Part shown: piece after piece, positions 1 to 6,880 of the stretch
How positions within the stretch are numbered: position 1 is the first letter of the stretch
Layout: every line of letters starts with the position of its first letter
NCBI GenBank assembly: GCA_031284195.1
Contig: JAITAI010000183.1
Location: forward strand, 1-15,414
Source of the DNA: Treponema sp.
GTDB lineage: Bacteria > Spirochaetota > Spirochaetia > Treponematales > Breznakiellaceae
Direction of reading: 5' to 3'
Length of the DNA: 15,414 nt
The notes under the pieces: generated by a model
Database searches by the model: none
What the model was told of the DNA's origin: nothing
Seen by the model: the letters and a program-made list of their open reading frames with translations, nothing else
Made by a program: the position numbers and the translations under genes

Positions 1-71
1 ACGGCAACCTCCGCAAATCCAGTACCCGCTAAAACCGCGAGTACCGTTGAAAGAGCAATGAACTTTTTCAT
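1..71 (-). CDS. Exported protein, N-terminal fragment (cut by window edge)
   Basis: Only the first 23 codons are present; the gene continues beyond position 1. The peptide begins MKKFIALSTVLAVLAGTGFA and continues EV. This is a typical signal peptide: two lysines, a hydrophobic core, and an Ala-X-Ala-like cleavage region near residues 18-20. The ATG at 71-69 is preceded by a strong ribosome binding site (AAGGAGG, 82-76) four bases upstream, so the start is secure. There is no lipobox cysteine in the visible part, so a periplasmic or outer-membrane protein is more likely than a lipoprotein. The family cannot be told from this fragment. A long leader with a promoter at 329-358 and a terminator-like hairpin at 134-178 lies upstream. 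Confidence 0.8.
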   Translation of the reverse strand, partial: MKKFIALSTVLAVLAGTGFAEVA

Positions 72-133
72 AGTTCCTCCTTAAAACCTACTGGAAGGCA
101 GCGGCCAACGGCCCCCTAACCCTTCCTGGATAT

Positions 134-178
134 AAAAAAGAGGGAACCTCATCCATGGCACGGATAGATCGGAACCCT
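134..178 (-). terminator. Terminator-like hairpin inside the 5' leader (attenuator candidate)
   Basis: On the minus strand, positions 178-141 form an imperfect hairpin: outer AGGG/CCCT, then GG/CC, then an inner ATCC/GGAT stem. It is followed directly by a run of six T (139-134). This is the shape of an intrinsic terminator, but it lies between the promoter and the start codon of the downstream exported-protein gene. A second stem (GGAAGG/CCTTCC, 126-121 with 98-93) follows just before the ribosome binding site. The leader matches no riboswitch class that I recognise. Confidence 0.4.
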
Positions 179-328
179 CCAATTTCTCAAATTTATGAAA
201 AGAATAGTAAACGGGAACTTCTATATGCAGGATATACCACAGCCTTTACCTCTCTCCAGACTCGGCTTCTTCTCTACTAAGAGCCGATTTCCTCTCATGG
301 ATCTTAGAAAACTACCATATTATGAATG

Positions 329-358
329 ATAATACTATGGTTTTTCTCTTCTCGTCAA
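329..358 (-). promoter_or_regulatory. Sigma-70-type promoter for the exported-protein gene
   Basis: Read on the minus strand there is TTGACG (358-353), an 18-base spacer and TATTAT (334-329). This is close to the consensus -35 and -10 boxes and sits in an AT-rich stretch. It implies a transcript starting near 322 and a leader of about 250 nt before the ATG at 71. No start-site data support it; the call rests on box match and spacing. Confidence 0.5.
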
Positions 359-469
359 TAAAAAAATACCCGATTTAACAGAAAATTAACAAAATGAATA
401 ACTCAGGGGCCGTAGAAAACCCCAAAAAAACTTCAGAGAACCTCGTGCAAACCCCCGCCTGCCTTGGAG

Positions 470-970
470 CTCGATCCGGGCGGTGGGGGGTTTAGTCAGA
501 GCTTTGCGGGACTTAGTCAGAGCCATACGGGGATGTTTTCGAGTTCGCGGGGCTCAGTCCGGGCTTTGCGAGGCTTAGTCCGAGCTTTACGGGACTTAGT
601 CTGGGTAGTGGGGTACTCAAGCCGAGCGGTGGGAGGTTTAGTCTGGGTTCTGTTGGGCTTAGTCCGAGGCGTGCGGGGCTGTTTTCGAGTTCGCGGGGCT
701 CAGTCCGAGCGATGGGGGGCCGACTCCGAGGCGTGGGGTGCTCAGTCCGAGCCGTGGGGGGTTCCCTCCGAGCGGTGGGAGGCTCAGTCCGAGCTGTGCG
801 AGGCTGACCACGAGACGCAGGATGCTCAGGCCGAGCGGTGGGGAGCTGACCCCGAGGGGCGAGGGCCTCACCCCGAAGTGTGCGGGGTTGTTCCCGATGC
901 GTATGGGGCTGTTCCCAAGCCATGCGGGGCTAACCCCAGGCTCTGAGGGAATATCCCCGAACCCCCAGGG
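470..970. repeat. Degenerate 21-bp tandem repeat array, about 24 units
   Basis: The stretch divides into consecutive 21-bp units with a loose consensus of CTCAGTCCGAG followed by CGGTGCGGGG. Clear units start at 553, 574, 616, 658, 699, 741, 783, 825 and 867. Units at 533-552 and 679-698 are 20 bp long and almost identical (both contain TTTTCGAGTTCGCGGGG), 146 bp apart. This points to duplication of a seven-unit block. The plus strand is strongly G-rich, with a G run closing most units. Several frames stay open because 21 is a multiple of three, but the two 20-bp units shift the frame and no ribosome binding site is present. I therefore do not call a gene here. Confidence 0.85.
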
Positions 971-976
971 CCTTGA

Positions 977-1200
977 GGCAAGGGGCGCTTCGATGACGTA
1001 TTACCACTGCCCTACAGGGGCATTAAGCCCGCTGGCGGGAGGCAAGGGGCGCTTCGATGGCGTATTACCACTGCCCTACAGGGGCGTTAAGCCCGCTGGC
1101 GGGAGGCAAGGGGCGCTTCGATGACGTATTACCACTGCCCTACAGGGGCGTTAAACCCCCTGGGGGGCCCTACAGGGGCGTTAAGTCCCCTGGGGGGGAC
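977..1200. repeat. 64-bp tandem repeat, three copies plus a partial copy
   Basis: Near-identical copies begin at 977, 1041 and 1105 with an exact 64-bp period. A fourth, 5'-truncated copy runs from 1168 to about 1198. Each unit carries two hairpins: CCC-TACA-GGG, and a second palindrome that is CCCGC-TG-GCGGG in copies 1 and 2 but CCCCC-TG-GGGGG in copy 3. In the partial copy it becomes GTCCCC/GGGGAC (1185-1190 with 1195-1200). The bases differ but pairing is kept. The last copy overlaps the 3' end of the MEMO-family gene and supplies its stop codon. No spacers separate the copies, so this is not a CRISPR array. Confidence 0.9.
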
Positions 1201-2045
1201 CACTTTACTGCGGCATAGCCTACAAAGGATTCGGGGGTCTCTTGGCCTGGGGCGTTTGAATCTGCACTGGTGCCATAGGCCAAAAGCTCCCCCTGACTTG
1301 CGCCGGCGGCTTGGGTAAAACCCAAGGCCCCCAGCACGGCTCCCACGGAACAGGCGGATCTATCCTCCAAAGCCTGTTCCAGAATCTTTTCCGCGTTTCC
1401 CTCCAGGAGGGTCTCAATGAACCGCCGGTCATTGACCTCCCGGACCCAGTCCAGGGCTTTTTTCCCTGTCCCCATAGGGGAAAAGTCATAATGATCGCCG
1501 TAATGGGTCAGGTCAGTAGAACCGAGAACCACCAGATTACGGTTAAGGGATTTTCCCACCTGAAACAGTATTTTTCCCGCCTCAAATGCAGCTATTTCCG
1601 CAGGAAGCCGAAACCAGAGGAGCCAGGCTTGGGGGAAAAAATAATGCACCATGGGAATCAAAACTTCCACCGTATTATCCGTATACCGGTCTGGAGCGGT
1701 TCCCCGGCGGAAGCACTTCCGGGACCATTCCTTTCGTACCAAAGACCGAAGTTCCCGGTCCATCTCCATATTCCCAAAGGGAGAGGCAAACTCATCTTCT
1801 TCAGCAAACAGCGGGGGTAAGCCTGCAGGCAGATGCCCTCCAATAACTACCACCGTATCTGCCTGGGAGTCCAAAGCAGTTACCCCAGCAGCGGCTATGG
1901 ACCCTGAATAGGCCCATCCTGCATGGGGGGCTACTGCAGCCCGGGCAGATCGAGTCTGGCGGGGAAAATCAGCTAAAAAACCTCGAACCTGTTCCGCATC
2001 CTGGGGATACCAGCCCAGGGAAAGGGATCTTTTCCTAAGTGTCAT
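1170..2045 (-). CDS. amrB: AmmeMemoRadiSam system protein B / MEMO1-family protein
   Basis: A 291-aa protein of the MEMO family, which is related to extradiol dioxygenases and LigB-type enzymes; the bacterial function is not established. Family landmarks appear in order: RSLSLGWYP near the N-terminus, PHAGWAYSG (His41), VVIGGH (His71), DNTVEVLIP (123-131), GSTDLTHYGD (Asp178, His181) and SACSVGAV (Cys232). These correspond to the His/His/Cys and Asp/His positions reported as metal ligands in human MEMO1. The usual EHS-type motif reads DNT here, so one conserved histidine is replaced by Asn124. I chose the ATG at 2045 because family members start only about ten residues before the GxxYP motif; starts at 2087 or 2066 remain possible. 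The last nine codons lie in the 64-bp repeat. No AMMECR1 partner gene is visible in the window. Confidence 0.85.
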   Translation of the reverse strand: MTLRKRSLSLGWYPQDAEQVRGFLADFPRQTRSARAAVAPHAGWAYSGSIAAAGVTALDSQADTVVVIGGHLPAGLPPLFAEEDEFASPFGNMEMDRELRSLVRKEWSRKCFRRGTAPDRYTDNTVEVLIPMVHYFFPQAWLLWFRLPAEIAAFEAGKILFQVGKSLNRNLVVLGSTDLTHYGDHYDFSPMGTGKKALDWVREVNDRRFIETLLEGNAEKILEQALEDRSACSVGAVLGALGFTQAAGASQGELLAYGTSADSNAPGQETPESFVGYAAVKWSPPGDLTPL

Positions 2046-2106
2046 AATCCTAGCATACCGGATCATTCCCTGGTCTGCTATAACCATACCGGTTTAACCA
2101 GCGCCG

Positions 2107-2131
2107 AAAACCCCGGCCCTGAAAGCCGGGG
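2107..2131 (-). terminator. GC-rich hairpin with T run on the minus strand
   Basis: CCCCGGC (2111-2117) and GCCGGGG (2125-2131) form a perfect 7-bp stem with a 7-base loop. On the minus strand it is followed by TTTT (2110-2107), so it can act as an intrinsic terminator for leftward transcription. No minus-strand gene ends nearby; the nearest is the operon ending at 3529. It may stop leftward read-through before the MEMO-family gene, or act as a leader element for that gene. Confidence 0.45.
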
Positions 2132-2207
2132 CCTAGGGTTGGGACGGCCCCCGGCTCCGCTGGGATGCAAAAGGGCTTTTAGGAAACCTGACGCATCACC
2201 GGATCAA

Positions 2208-2213
2208 TATAAT
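2208..2213 (+). promoter_or_regulatory. Possible -10 box for the receptor gene
   Basis: A perfect TATAAT sits 43 bases before the ATG at 2256. No good -35 box is found at 16-18 bases (the nearest partial match, CTGACG, is too close at 14). If real, transcription would start near 2220, which excludes the upstream TTG at 2139 as the start codon. Confidence 0.3.
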
Positions 2214-2255
2214 GAAAAAATTAAAAGTACCCCTATCTTATCCGATAATATTTGT

Positions 2256-3560
2256 ATGTGGAAAACTCATTCTCATCCTGCAACCGGTGCGATTAATATA
2301 CCTACCCCTAAATCAGCGGCCACATTTGCTATAAACCCCTCTATCATTGCCTGGGCATGTATAGGGTTCTATATAGTAGCCATTGGATTTGCGGGATTCC
2401 GTTTCTATACCGGTATCAAGGATCGCCGGGCCTTAGCAGAAACAGAATTTTTCAAGCTTGTAGATATTTCCGCTGCCGAAGGAGCCAACGGATTTATGAC
2501 TGAGCCATTTAAAGAAAATATCCTGGATGCCCTGGAGACGTCAAAAACCATCCAAGGGGTGATTCTGGCCGCAGGATCTGCGGGGAATTACACCTTCGAG
2601 CGCTTTAAAGGGGAAACCGTAGCTTGGACAGGGGATGTACCCCACTTCAAACCCCAATTCGGCATCTCGAAAAAGCCTTTGGTGGAAGGTTTGCAGATTC
2701 CCCGTATGCGGAATGTATACATCAGTGCGGTCTACAACACGGTTGATTATAACCGGATCATCACCATTTTAAAACATACCCTCTTCGTGATTACCGCGGT
2801 CTTCGGCATAGCCTGCTTGACCTTCATCTTGCAATTCTTTCCAGCCCAGGTTTCCTACCCCCCTTCGGTGAAACCTGCTAAGGGCAAGCCTGAGGGTCCC
2901 TATGCAAGAAAAGAGCCCCCTCCCCCTGATAAGGCTAGGCATCAGGAAACCCCGGTACCGGATCCACATGATACCTCCTCCTTTTCCTCAAAGAGGGGAG
3001 ATGGGCTGAAACCAGAGCCTGTTGCTCCTCCTCCATCAGCAGAGGAAGTGCAGGGCCTTTTTAGTAAACGTATCGGTGAAGAGTCCGCTATCCGGGATCG
3101 GCTTGCCTCAGAGCTGCACCACTGCGCTTTTTTTGAACAGGACATGGTGTTTATGATCATGGCTTTGAAGAGCAGGATGCCGCCGGATACCTTATACCCC
3201 GTGATTATTGATGAGGTGCTCCGGTTTTTCATCCTGCCGGACCTCATTTTTGAAAAAACCCCCTGGGGTATTGCCCTGATCCTGCCGGATATTAACCTGG
3301 ATCAGGGACTTGCCAAATCCGGTGAATTCCACCAGCAGGTCTTAGGTAAATACCCTGAACTTACCCAGGATCAAGGGAACCTGTATATCGGTATGAGTTC
3401 CCGGGCCGGCAGGTTCATCAATGCAGAGCGGCTCATGCTTGAAGCCGGTCAAGCCCTGGAAAAAGCCCGGGAAGATGCTTCCGCTCCTATTGTGGCCTTC
3501 AGAAGCGATCCTGAAAAATACCGGGCGTTTATGGCTTCTCAAAATACGAAGCCTTCCTGA
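2256..3560 (+). CDS. Membrane receptor-like protein with degenerate GGDEF domain
   Basis: A 434-aa protein from this ATG. It has a membrane segment (about 28-49), an extracytoplasmic domain (about 50-168), a second membrane segment (about 172-194), a proline- and charge-rich linker (about 196-265) and a C-terminal domain (about 280-415). That C-terminal domain has the layout of a GGDEF fold: a helix, then FEKTPWGIALILPD where the catalytic loop should be, then IGMSSRAGR (378-386), then an A..AL.KA-type helix ending in VAF. The GG(D/E)EF signature is absent (TPWGI at that place), so diguanylate cyclase activity is unlikely. The start is uncertain: there is no ribosome binding site, the frame is open back to a TTG at 2139, and an ATG at 2212 in another frame begins a plausible hydrophobic N-terminus. 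The 3' end overlaps the convergent DUF4340 gene by 32 bp. Confidence 0.75.
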   Translation: MWKTHSHPATGAINIPTPKSAATFAINPSIIAWACIGFYIVAIGFAGFRFYTGIKDRRALAETEFFKLVDISAAEGANGFMTEPFKENILDALETSKTIQGVILAAGSAGNYTFERFKGETVAWTGDVPHFKPQFGISKKPLVEGLQIPRMRNVYISAVYNTVDYNRIITILKHTLFVITAVFGIACLTFILQFFPAQVSYPPSVKPAKGKPEGPYARKEPPPPDKARHQETPVPDPHDTSSFSSKRGDGLKPEPVAPPPSAEEVQGLFSKRIGEESAIRDRLASELHHCAFFEQDMVFMIMALKSRMPPDTLYPVIIDEVLRFFILPDLIFEKTPWGIALILPDINLDQGLAKSGEFHQQVLGKYPELTQDQGNLYIGMSSRAGRFINAERLMLEAGQALEKAREDASAPIVAFRSDPEKYRAFMASQNTKPS

Positions 3561-4533
3561 AAAGCCGGTTTAGGGTCCATTCTGCCAAGGCATAGACAAA
3601 AGGGGTATCGGAAACTATCGCCTTCCGCTGGTTTGATTCCAAGGCAGGACCGATGCTGATACTGCGGCTTAAACCGTTCCCCAACTCCAGGACGATCCGG
3701 CCCTGGGTAAAGTCATCTTCCTGAATCCCTTCAGGAGCAGGGATAAAATCTTCCCCTTCTGCATCCACAATAGACCGTATATAGGATTCTACCCGCTGAT
3801 TATCCAGTTCCTTCACCGAGGCCCCTTCTATAACCCAGCCCCCTTCGGATCTGCTCAGGCTAAAGGGCGGTTCCAAGGCGCTCGGTTCCCCGGCCTCACC
3901 AGCTTCCTCAGCCGATGGCGCCACCGGATACACGGTGAGGCGCTGGACCGAATCCACCTCCAGGCCGGAATTTTCCGTTTCCGGGAAAAGGCGGAGATTG
4001 TACCAGGCGGTCCTGGAACTGGAGATGTACCCGGAAAGGGTATCGTTCCCGGAACGAACCTCCTGTTGGTCCTGTTTTCGGAGGTACACCTCACGGCCAG
4101 TAGTATCCTGAGATCCTACGAGGAGATCAAGCAAAGGATACGCTGCAGCCCCTCCCCGAATGAGGATCCGGGAAGCGGTTTCTTCGGTAAGCCCCAGCCG
4201 TTCATGGGAAGCCGTTTCAGTTCCCCGGACCGGGTAGCTTCCCTTAGTGGAAAGGATCCGTAAGAACTCCTCAATCCGCCCTTGCTTTGCCGGATAATCC
4301 CCATCATCCCGGGAAACAAACCAGCGGGTGTCTTTTCGTACCAGCCTCAGGGGATCCCCTGAGCCGGATAGTTCGATCCGGTCGATTTCATCCAGCCGCT
4401 TAGGGTCGAGCCATTGGAACGCGGCATTCCGGGACTGGACCCGTTCAGGCTCAAAGATCCAGGTTCCTGCATAGAGCAGCGCCAAGACCCCCACTAAACA
4501 TGAAAGAAAAAGCACTTTCTTTTTATATACCAT
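3529..4533 (-). CDS. DUF4340 domain-containing protein of the ABC operon
   Basis: A 334-aa protein with one N-terminal membrane segment (about residues 6-25) and a long extracytoplasmic part, as in DUF4340 proteins encoded beside GldG-like genes. Features seen include WFVS following an LVRK stretch (the typical first repeat of the domain) and a second similar unit, SLSRSEGGWVIEG. The function of the family is unknown; it is thought to act with the ABC complex in the envelope. The ATG at 4533 is preceded by AAGGAG eight bases upstream, inside the end of the GldG-like gene, which it overlaps by 11 bp. Translational coupling is therefore likely. It is the last gene of the operon, and its 3' end overlaps the convergent receptor gene with no clear terminator. 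Confidence 0.8.
   Translation of the reverse strand: MVYKKKVLFLSCLVGVLALLYAGTWIFEPERVQSRNAAFQWLDPKRLDEIDRIELSGSGDPLRLVRKDTRWFVSRDDGDYPAKQGRIEEFLRILSTKGSYPVRGTETASHERLGLTEETASRILIRGGAAAYPLLDLLVGSQDTTGREVYLRKQDQQEVRSGNDTLSGYISSSRTAWYNLRLFPETENSGLEVDSVQRLTVYPVAPSAEEAGEAGEPSALEPPFSLSRSEGGWVIEGASVKELDNQRVESYIRSIVDAEGEDFIPAPEGIQEDDFTQGRIVLELGNGLSRSISIGPALESNQRKAIVSDTPFVYALAEWTLNRLFRKASYFEKP
3533..3553. terminator. Weak hairpin at the convergent gene overlap
   Basis: GGCTTC (3533-3538) and GAAGCC (3548-3553) form a 6-bp stem with a 9-base loop inside the overlapping ends of the two convergent genes. There is no proper T run on either side, so it is at best a weak bidirectional terminator. Confidence 0.2.
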
Positions 4534-6124
4534 TATGTAAGCTCCTTATCCGGGAACGCCGTCTCCAGGCAACGCAGATTCCCGCCACCACGACCCCCAA
4601 GGGGACCATCACCACATTGATAATCCGGGCAAACACCATAGCCACGGCCCGTTTCTCCTCATTGAGGATCTTATCCAGTCGTCCTCCCAGGCTCTCCCGG
4701 TTCCGAATACCGATGATATCATCATCGTTACCCAACCAGGATGCCGCTTGGATAAGAAAATCAAAGTTCCGCTGTTCCCCCCGGGTAAAGTTCGAGGCTA
4801 TATCCGTATCCCCAATCACAATGATCCGGGATTCCTGAGGTTCTGGGGGCATATCCGGCAATTCCTCAGCGGTCCCTTCCCGTACCGGCTTTGGCAGATT
4901 CGTAAAATAACTGGGAAACGTGCCGGAAAGGGCAGCTCCCAATACCTTTACCCCCTTGGTATCCGCGGCTTCCCGTTCAAAAAGAGCGGCCCCGGCAACC
5001 GGATCCGCGGCAAAGTCCTTGGTCTGCAACCATGCCTCCGGTGAACTGGTAAAAAGGGACTCGGCGCTTATCTGGTCCGGGGGATTGAGTTCCAGAGGAC
5101 TGGGCCAGAATAGATCCACCCCGCTGAACTGGGCGGTGAGGGGATGCTGCTTATTACCGTTTTCTTCAAGAACCCCTATCCAATGAGGGTACCGGACCAG
5201 ATGTAACTGGATGGCTCCGCTCGGGCTTTGGGTCTGATATTGCAGGGGCAGCGCGGAACGATCCAAGACCATCTCTGGTTTTACCGTAGCGCCGTACCAT
5301 GAAACCATGGATAGCGCCCCCTTATCCATCATCACCCGGGCATTCAGATTACCCTGGGTATCGACAAATACGCTTTCCAGGGCAAACAGCGCCTTACCGC
5401 CTCCCTGAATATACCGGTCTATGCGGTAAAGGGCCCATTCATCCAAATCCTCGGTTCCCCCCAGCACGAACAACACCGGTAAAGTATCGGGGATTTCATC
5501 CCCTCCATTGATGAGCTGTACCCTGAAACCTGATTGGACCAGGCTCTGATTGAGGTACTGATAATCCCTGGTCCACTGCCGGTACGCATCTCCCACGATG
5601 ACCCCGATTTCCCGATCCTGCCCCCGCACCAGGGAACGAATCCGGGAGGTTAAATCGTATTCCAAGGTTTCTAGAGAAAACACCACTGGTAATACCTCAA
5701 CCTGGTCCAGGTACTCGATGGCGATACCGGTATACACCGTGGCAACGCTGGCCTGGTCCCGCTCCACGGTCTGGATCTGCTGAGGTTGGATGCCCAGTTG
5801 TTCCACCACCTGTTCCAGCCCTGTCTTGGCAGGATCCCGCCGGGTGAACCGGATCTTTCCTCGAGAATAGGCGGCATATTCCCGGAGCAGGTCTTCAATC
5901 TCCCCAGGCACCGGGTGTATGGCCGCGAGTTTATCCGAAAGATAATAGGTGATCCGGACCTGGTCGGGGATTTCCGTATACAGCTTCCGGGAAACCTCAG
6001 CAATGGTATAAGCGTGGTTCTTTGTCAAGTCGAACCTGAACCACAGACGGCGGCTTACTAAAAGCCCCAGAACCAAGGCAAGAACACTCAAGCCGGTGAT
6101 GATCCGTACTTCCTGCTTTGTCAT
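4523..6124 (-). CDS. GldG-like ABC transporter auxiliary protein
   Basis: A 533-aa protein of the GldG / ABC_transp_aux type (PF09822). It has an N-terminal membrane helix (about 8-25), then FDLTKNHAYTIAEVSRKL, which is the hallmark start of the family (usually 'DLT..k.ytLS..t..ll'). A large extracytoplasmic region follows, with VFVLGG at a switch-like position and IIVIGDTDIASN near the C-terminus. A C-terminal helix (about 499-522) is followed by an arginine-rich tail. In Bacteroidetes, GldG works with GldA and GldF; outside that phylum the same set occurs without gliding. Here it more likely forms an envelope ABC complex of unknown substrate. It starts 3 bp after the permease stop, and its GGAGG site lies in the permease's last codons. 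Confidence 0.85.
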   Translation of the reverse strand: MTKQEVRIITGLSVLALVLGLLVSRRLWFRFDLTKNHAYTIAEVSRKLYTEIPDQVRITYYLSDKLAAIHPVPGEIEDLLREYAAYSRGKIRFTRRDPAKTGLEQVVEQLGIQPQQIQTVERDQASVATVYTGIAIEYLDQVEVLPVVFSLETLEYDLTSRIRSLVRGQDREIGVIVGDAYRQWTRDYQYLNQSLVQSGFRVQLINGGDEIPDTLPVLFVLGGTEDLDEWALYRIDRYIQGGGKALFALESVFVDTQGNLNARVMMDKGALSMVSWYGATVKPEMVLDRSALPLQYQTQSPSGAIQLHLVRYPHWIGVLEENGNKQHPLTAQFSGVDLFWPSPLELNPPDQISAESLFTSSPEAWLQTKDFAADPVAGAALFEREAADTKGVKVLGAALSGTFPSYFTNLPKPVREGTAEELPDMPPEPQESRIIVIGDTDIASNFTRGEQRNFDFLIQAASWLGNDDDIIGIRNRESLGGRLDKILNEEKRAVAMVFARIINVVMVPLGVVVAGICVAWRRRSRIRSLHNGI

Positions 6125-6127
6125 CCC

Positions 6128-6880
6128 TTACCTCCATTTCCTGAATATGAGCACCCGGGTGTTCAGAAACAAGAACAGCGCCGTGGTCAACACGAAGAAG
6201 GCCACATCCCTGGTATCAATGATGCCCTTGGAAAAGGTTTCAAAGTGAAAAGACAGGGAAAAGAAGTTTATCCCTTCGGTTATCAGGGACGGCAGATTCA
6301 AGGTCAGGGTAATCTGGTTGATAAACATCATAACCAGGAGAACCACTGCACTCCCCAAAAAGGCCCCGGCCTGGTTTCTGGATACACAGGAGAGTAAAAG
6401 CCCCAAACTCGTGGCGCTAGCTCCCAGCAGGAGGGCTCCGGCGTATTCTCCCAGGATACTCCCGCCGTCAAAATCCCCCAGGGACAGGAGGCTCAAGGGT
6501 ACGGGGATGGTCAAGCCGATGATGAGGGCCAGCACGGTGAAGGAAGCGATGAACTTTCCCAGCACCAGGTCCCATTCTGAGAAAGGCATGGTGAGCAGCA
6601 GCTCAATACTTCCAAGCCTCCGTTCTTCTGCCCAGCCTTTCATGGTAATAGCCGGTATCACCAGTACAAAGCCCAAGGGAAAGGCCGCAAAAAAAGGCCG
6701 CAAACTTGCGGTATTTAAGGCAAAGAACCGTTGTACGTAAAAGAGCCATATCGAAACAAAAAGGAGAAAGAACACGGTAATGCCATAAAAGAAAGGGGAA
6801 ATACTATAGGAATAGAGTTCCTTCCGCACTAAGGCTAGAGCAGCCCCCTTGGGTCCGTGGGCTATGCTGGGATGTATCAT
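6128..6880 (-). CDS. ABC-2 type permease, GldF-like
   Basis: A 250-aa polytopic membrane protein with about six hydrophobic segments, the expected size for GldF/ABC-2 subunits. After the first segment comes AITMKGWAEERRLGSIELLLTMPFSEWDLVLGKF. This is the family's conserved cytoplasmic stretch: the 'E....G..e.LLs.P.s..e.vlGKf' pattern that contacts the ATPase. It would provide the membrane channel for the ATPase encoded just upstream. Its ATG overlaps the ATPase stop codon (ATGA at 6880-6877), so the two are almost certainly translationally coupled. The substrate cannot be read from the sequence. Confidence 0.88.
   Translation of the reverse strand: MIHPSIAHGPKGAALALVRKELYSYSISPFFYGITVFFLLFVSIWLFYVQRFFALNTASLRPFFAAFPLGFVLVIPAITMKGWAEERRLGSIELLLTMPFSEWDLVLGKFIASFTVLALIIGLTIPVPLSLLSLGDFDGGSILGEYAGALLLGASATSLGLLLSCVSRNQAGAFLGSAVVLLVMMFINQITLTLNLPSLITEGINFFSLSFHFETFSKGIIDTRDVAFFVLTTALFLFLNTRVLIFRKWR

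Noticed and set aside
464..946. Open frame of 160 codons (and a 136-codon frame on the other strand) across the 21-bp array
   Set aside because: They start at a TTG or without a ribosome binding site. They exist because the 21-bp period contains no stops, and the 20-bp units shift the repeat register, which a coding repeat would not tolerate.
977..1200. Possible CRISPR array
   Set aside because: The whole 64-bp unit is conserved with no variable spacers, and there are only three full copies.
2139..2255. TTG start at 2139 for the receptor gene
   Set aside because: It abuts a stable hairpin, has no usable ribosome binding site, and lies upstream of a TATAAT box. The resulting residues are basic and unstructured.
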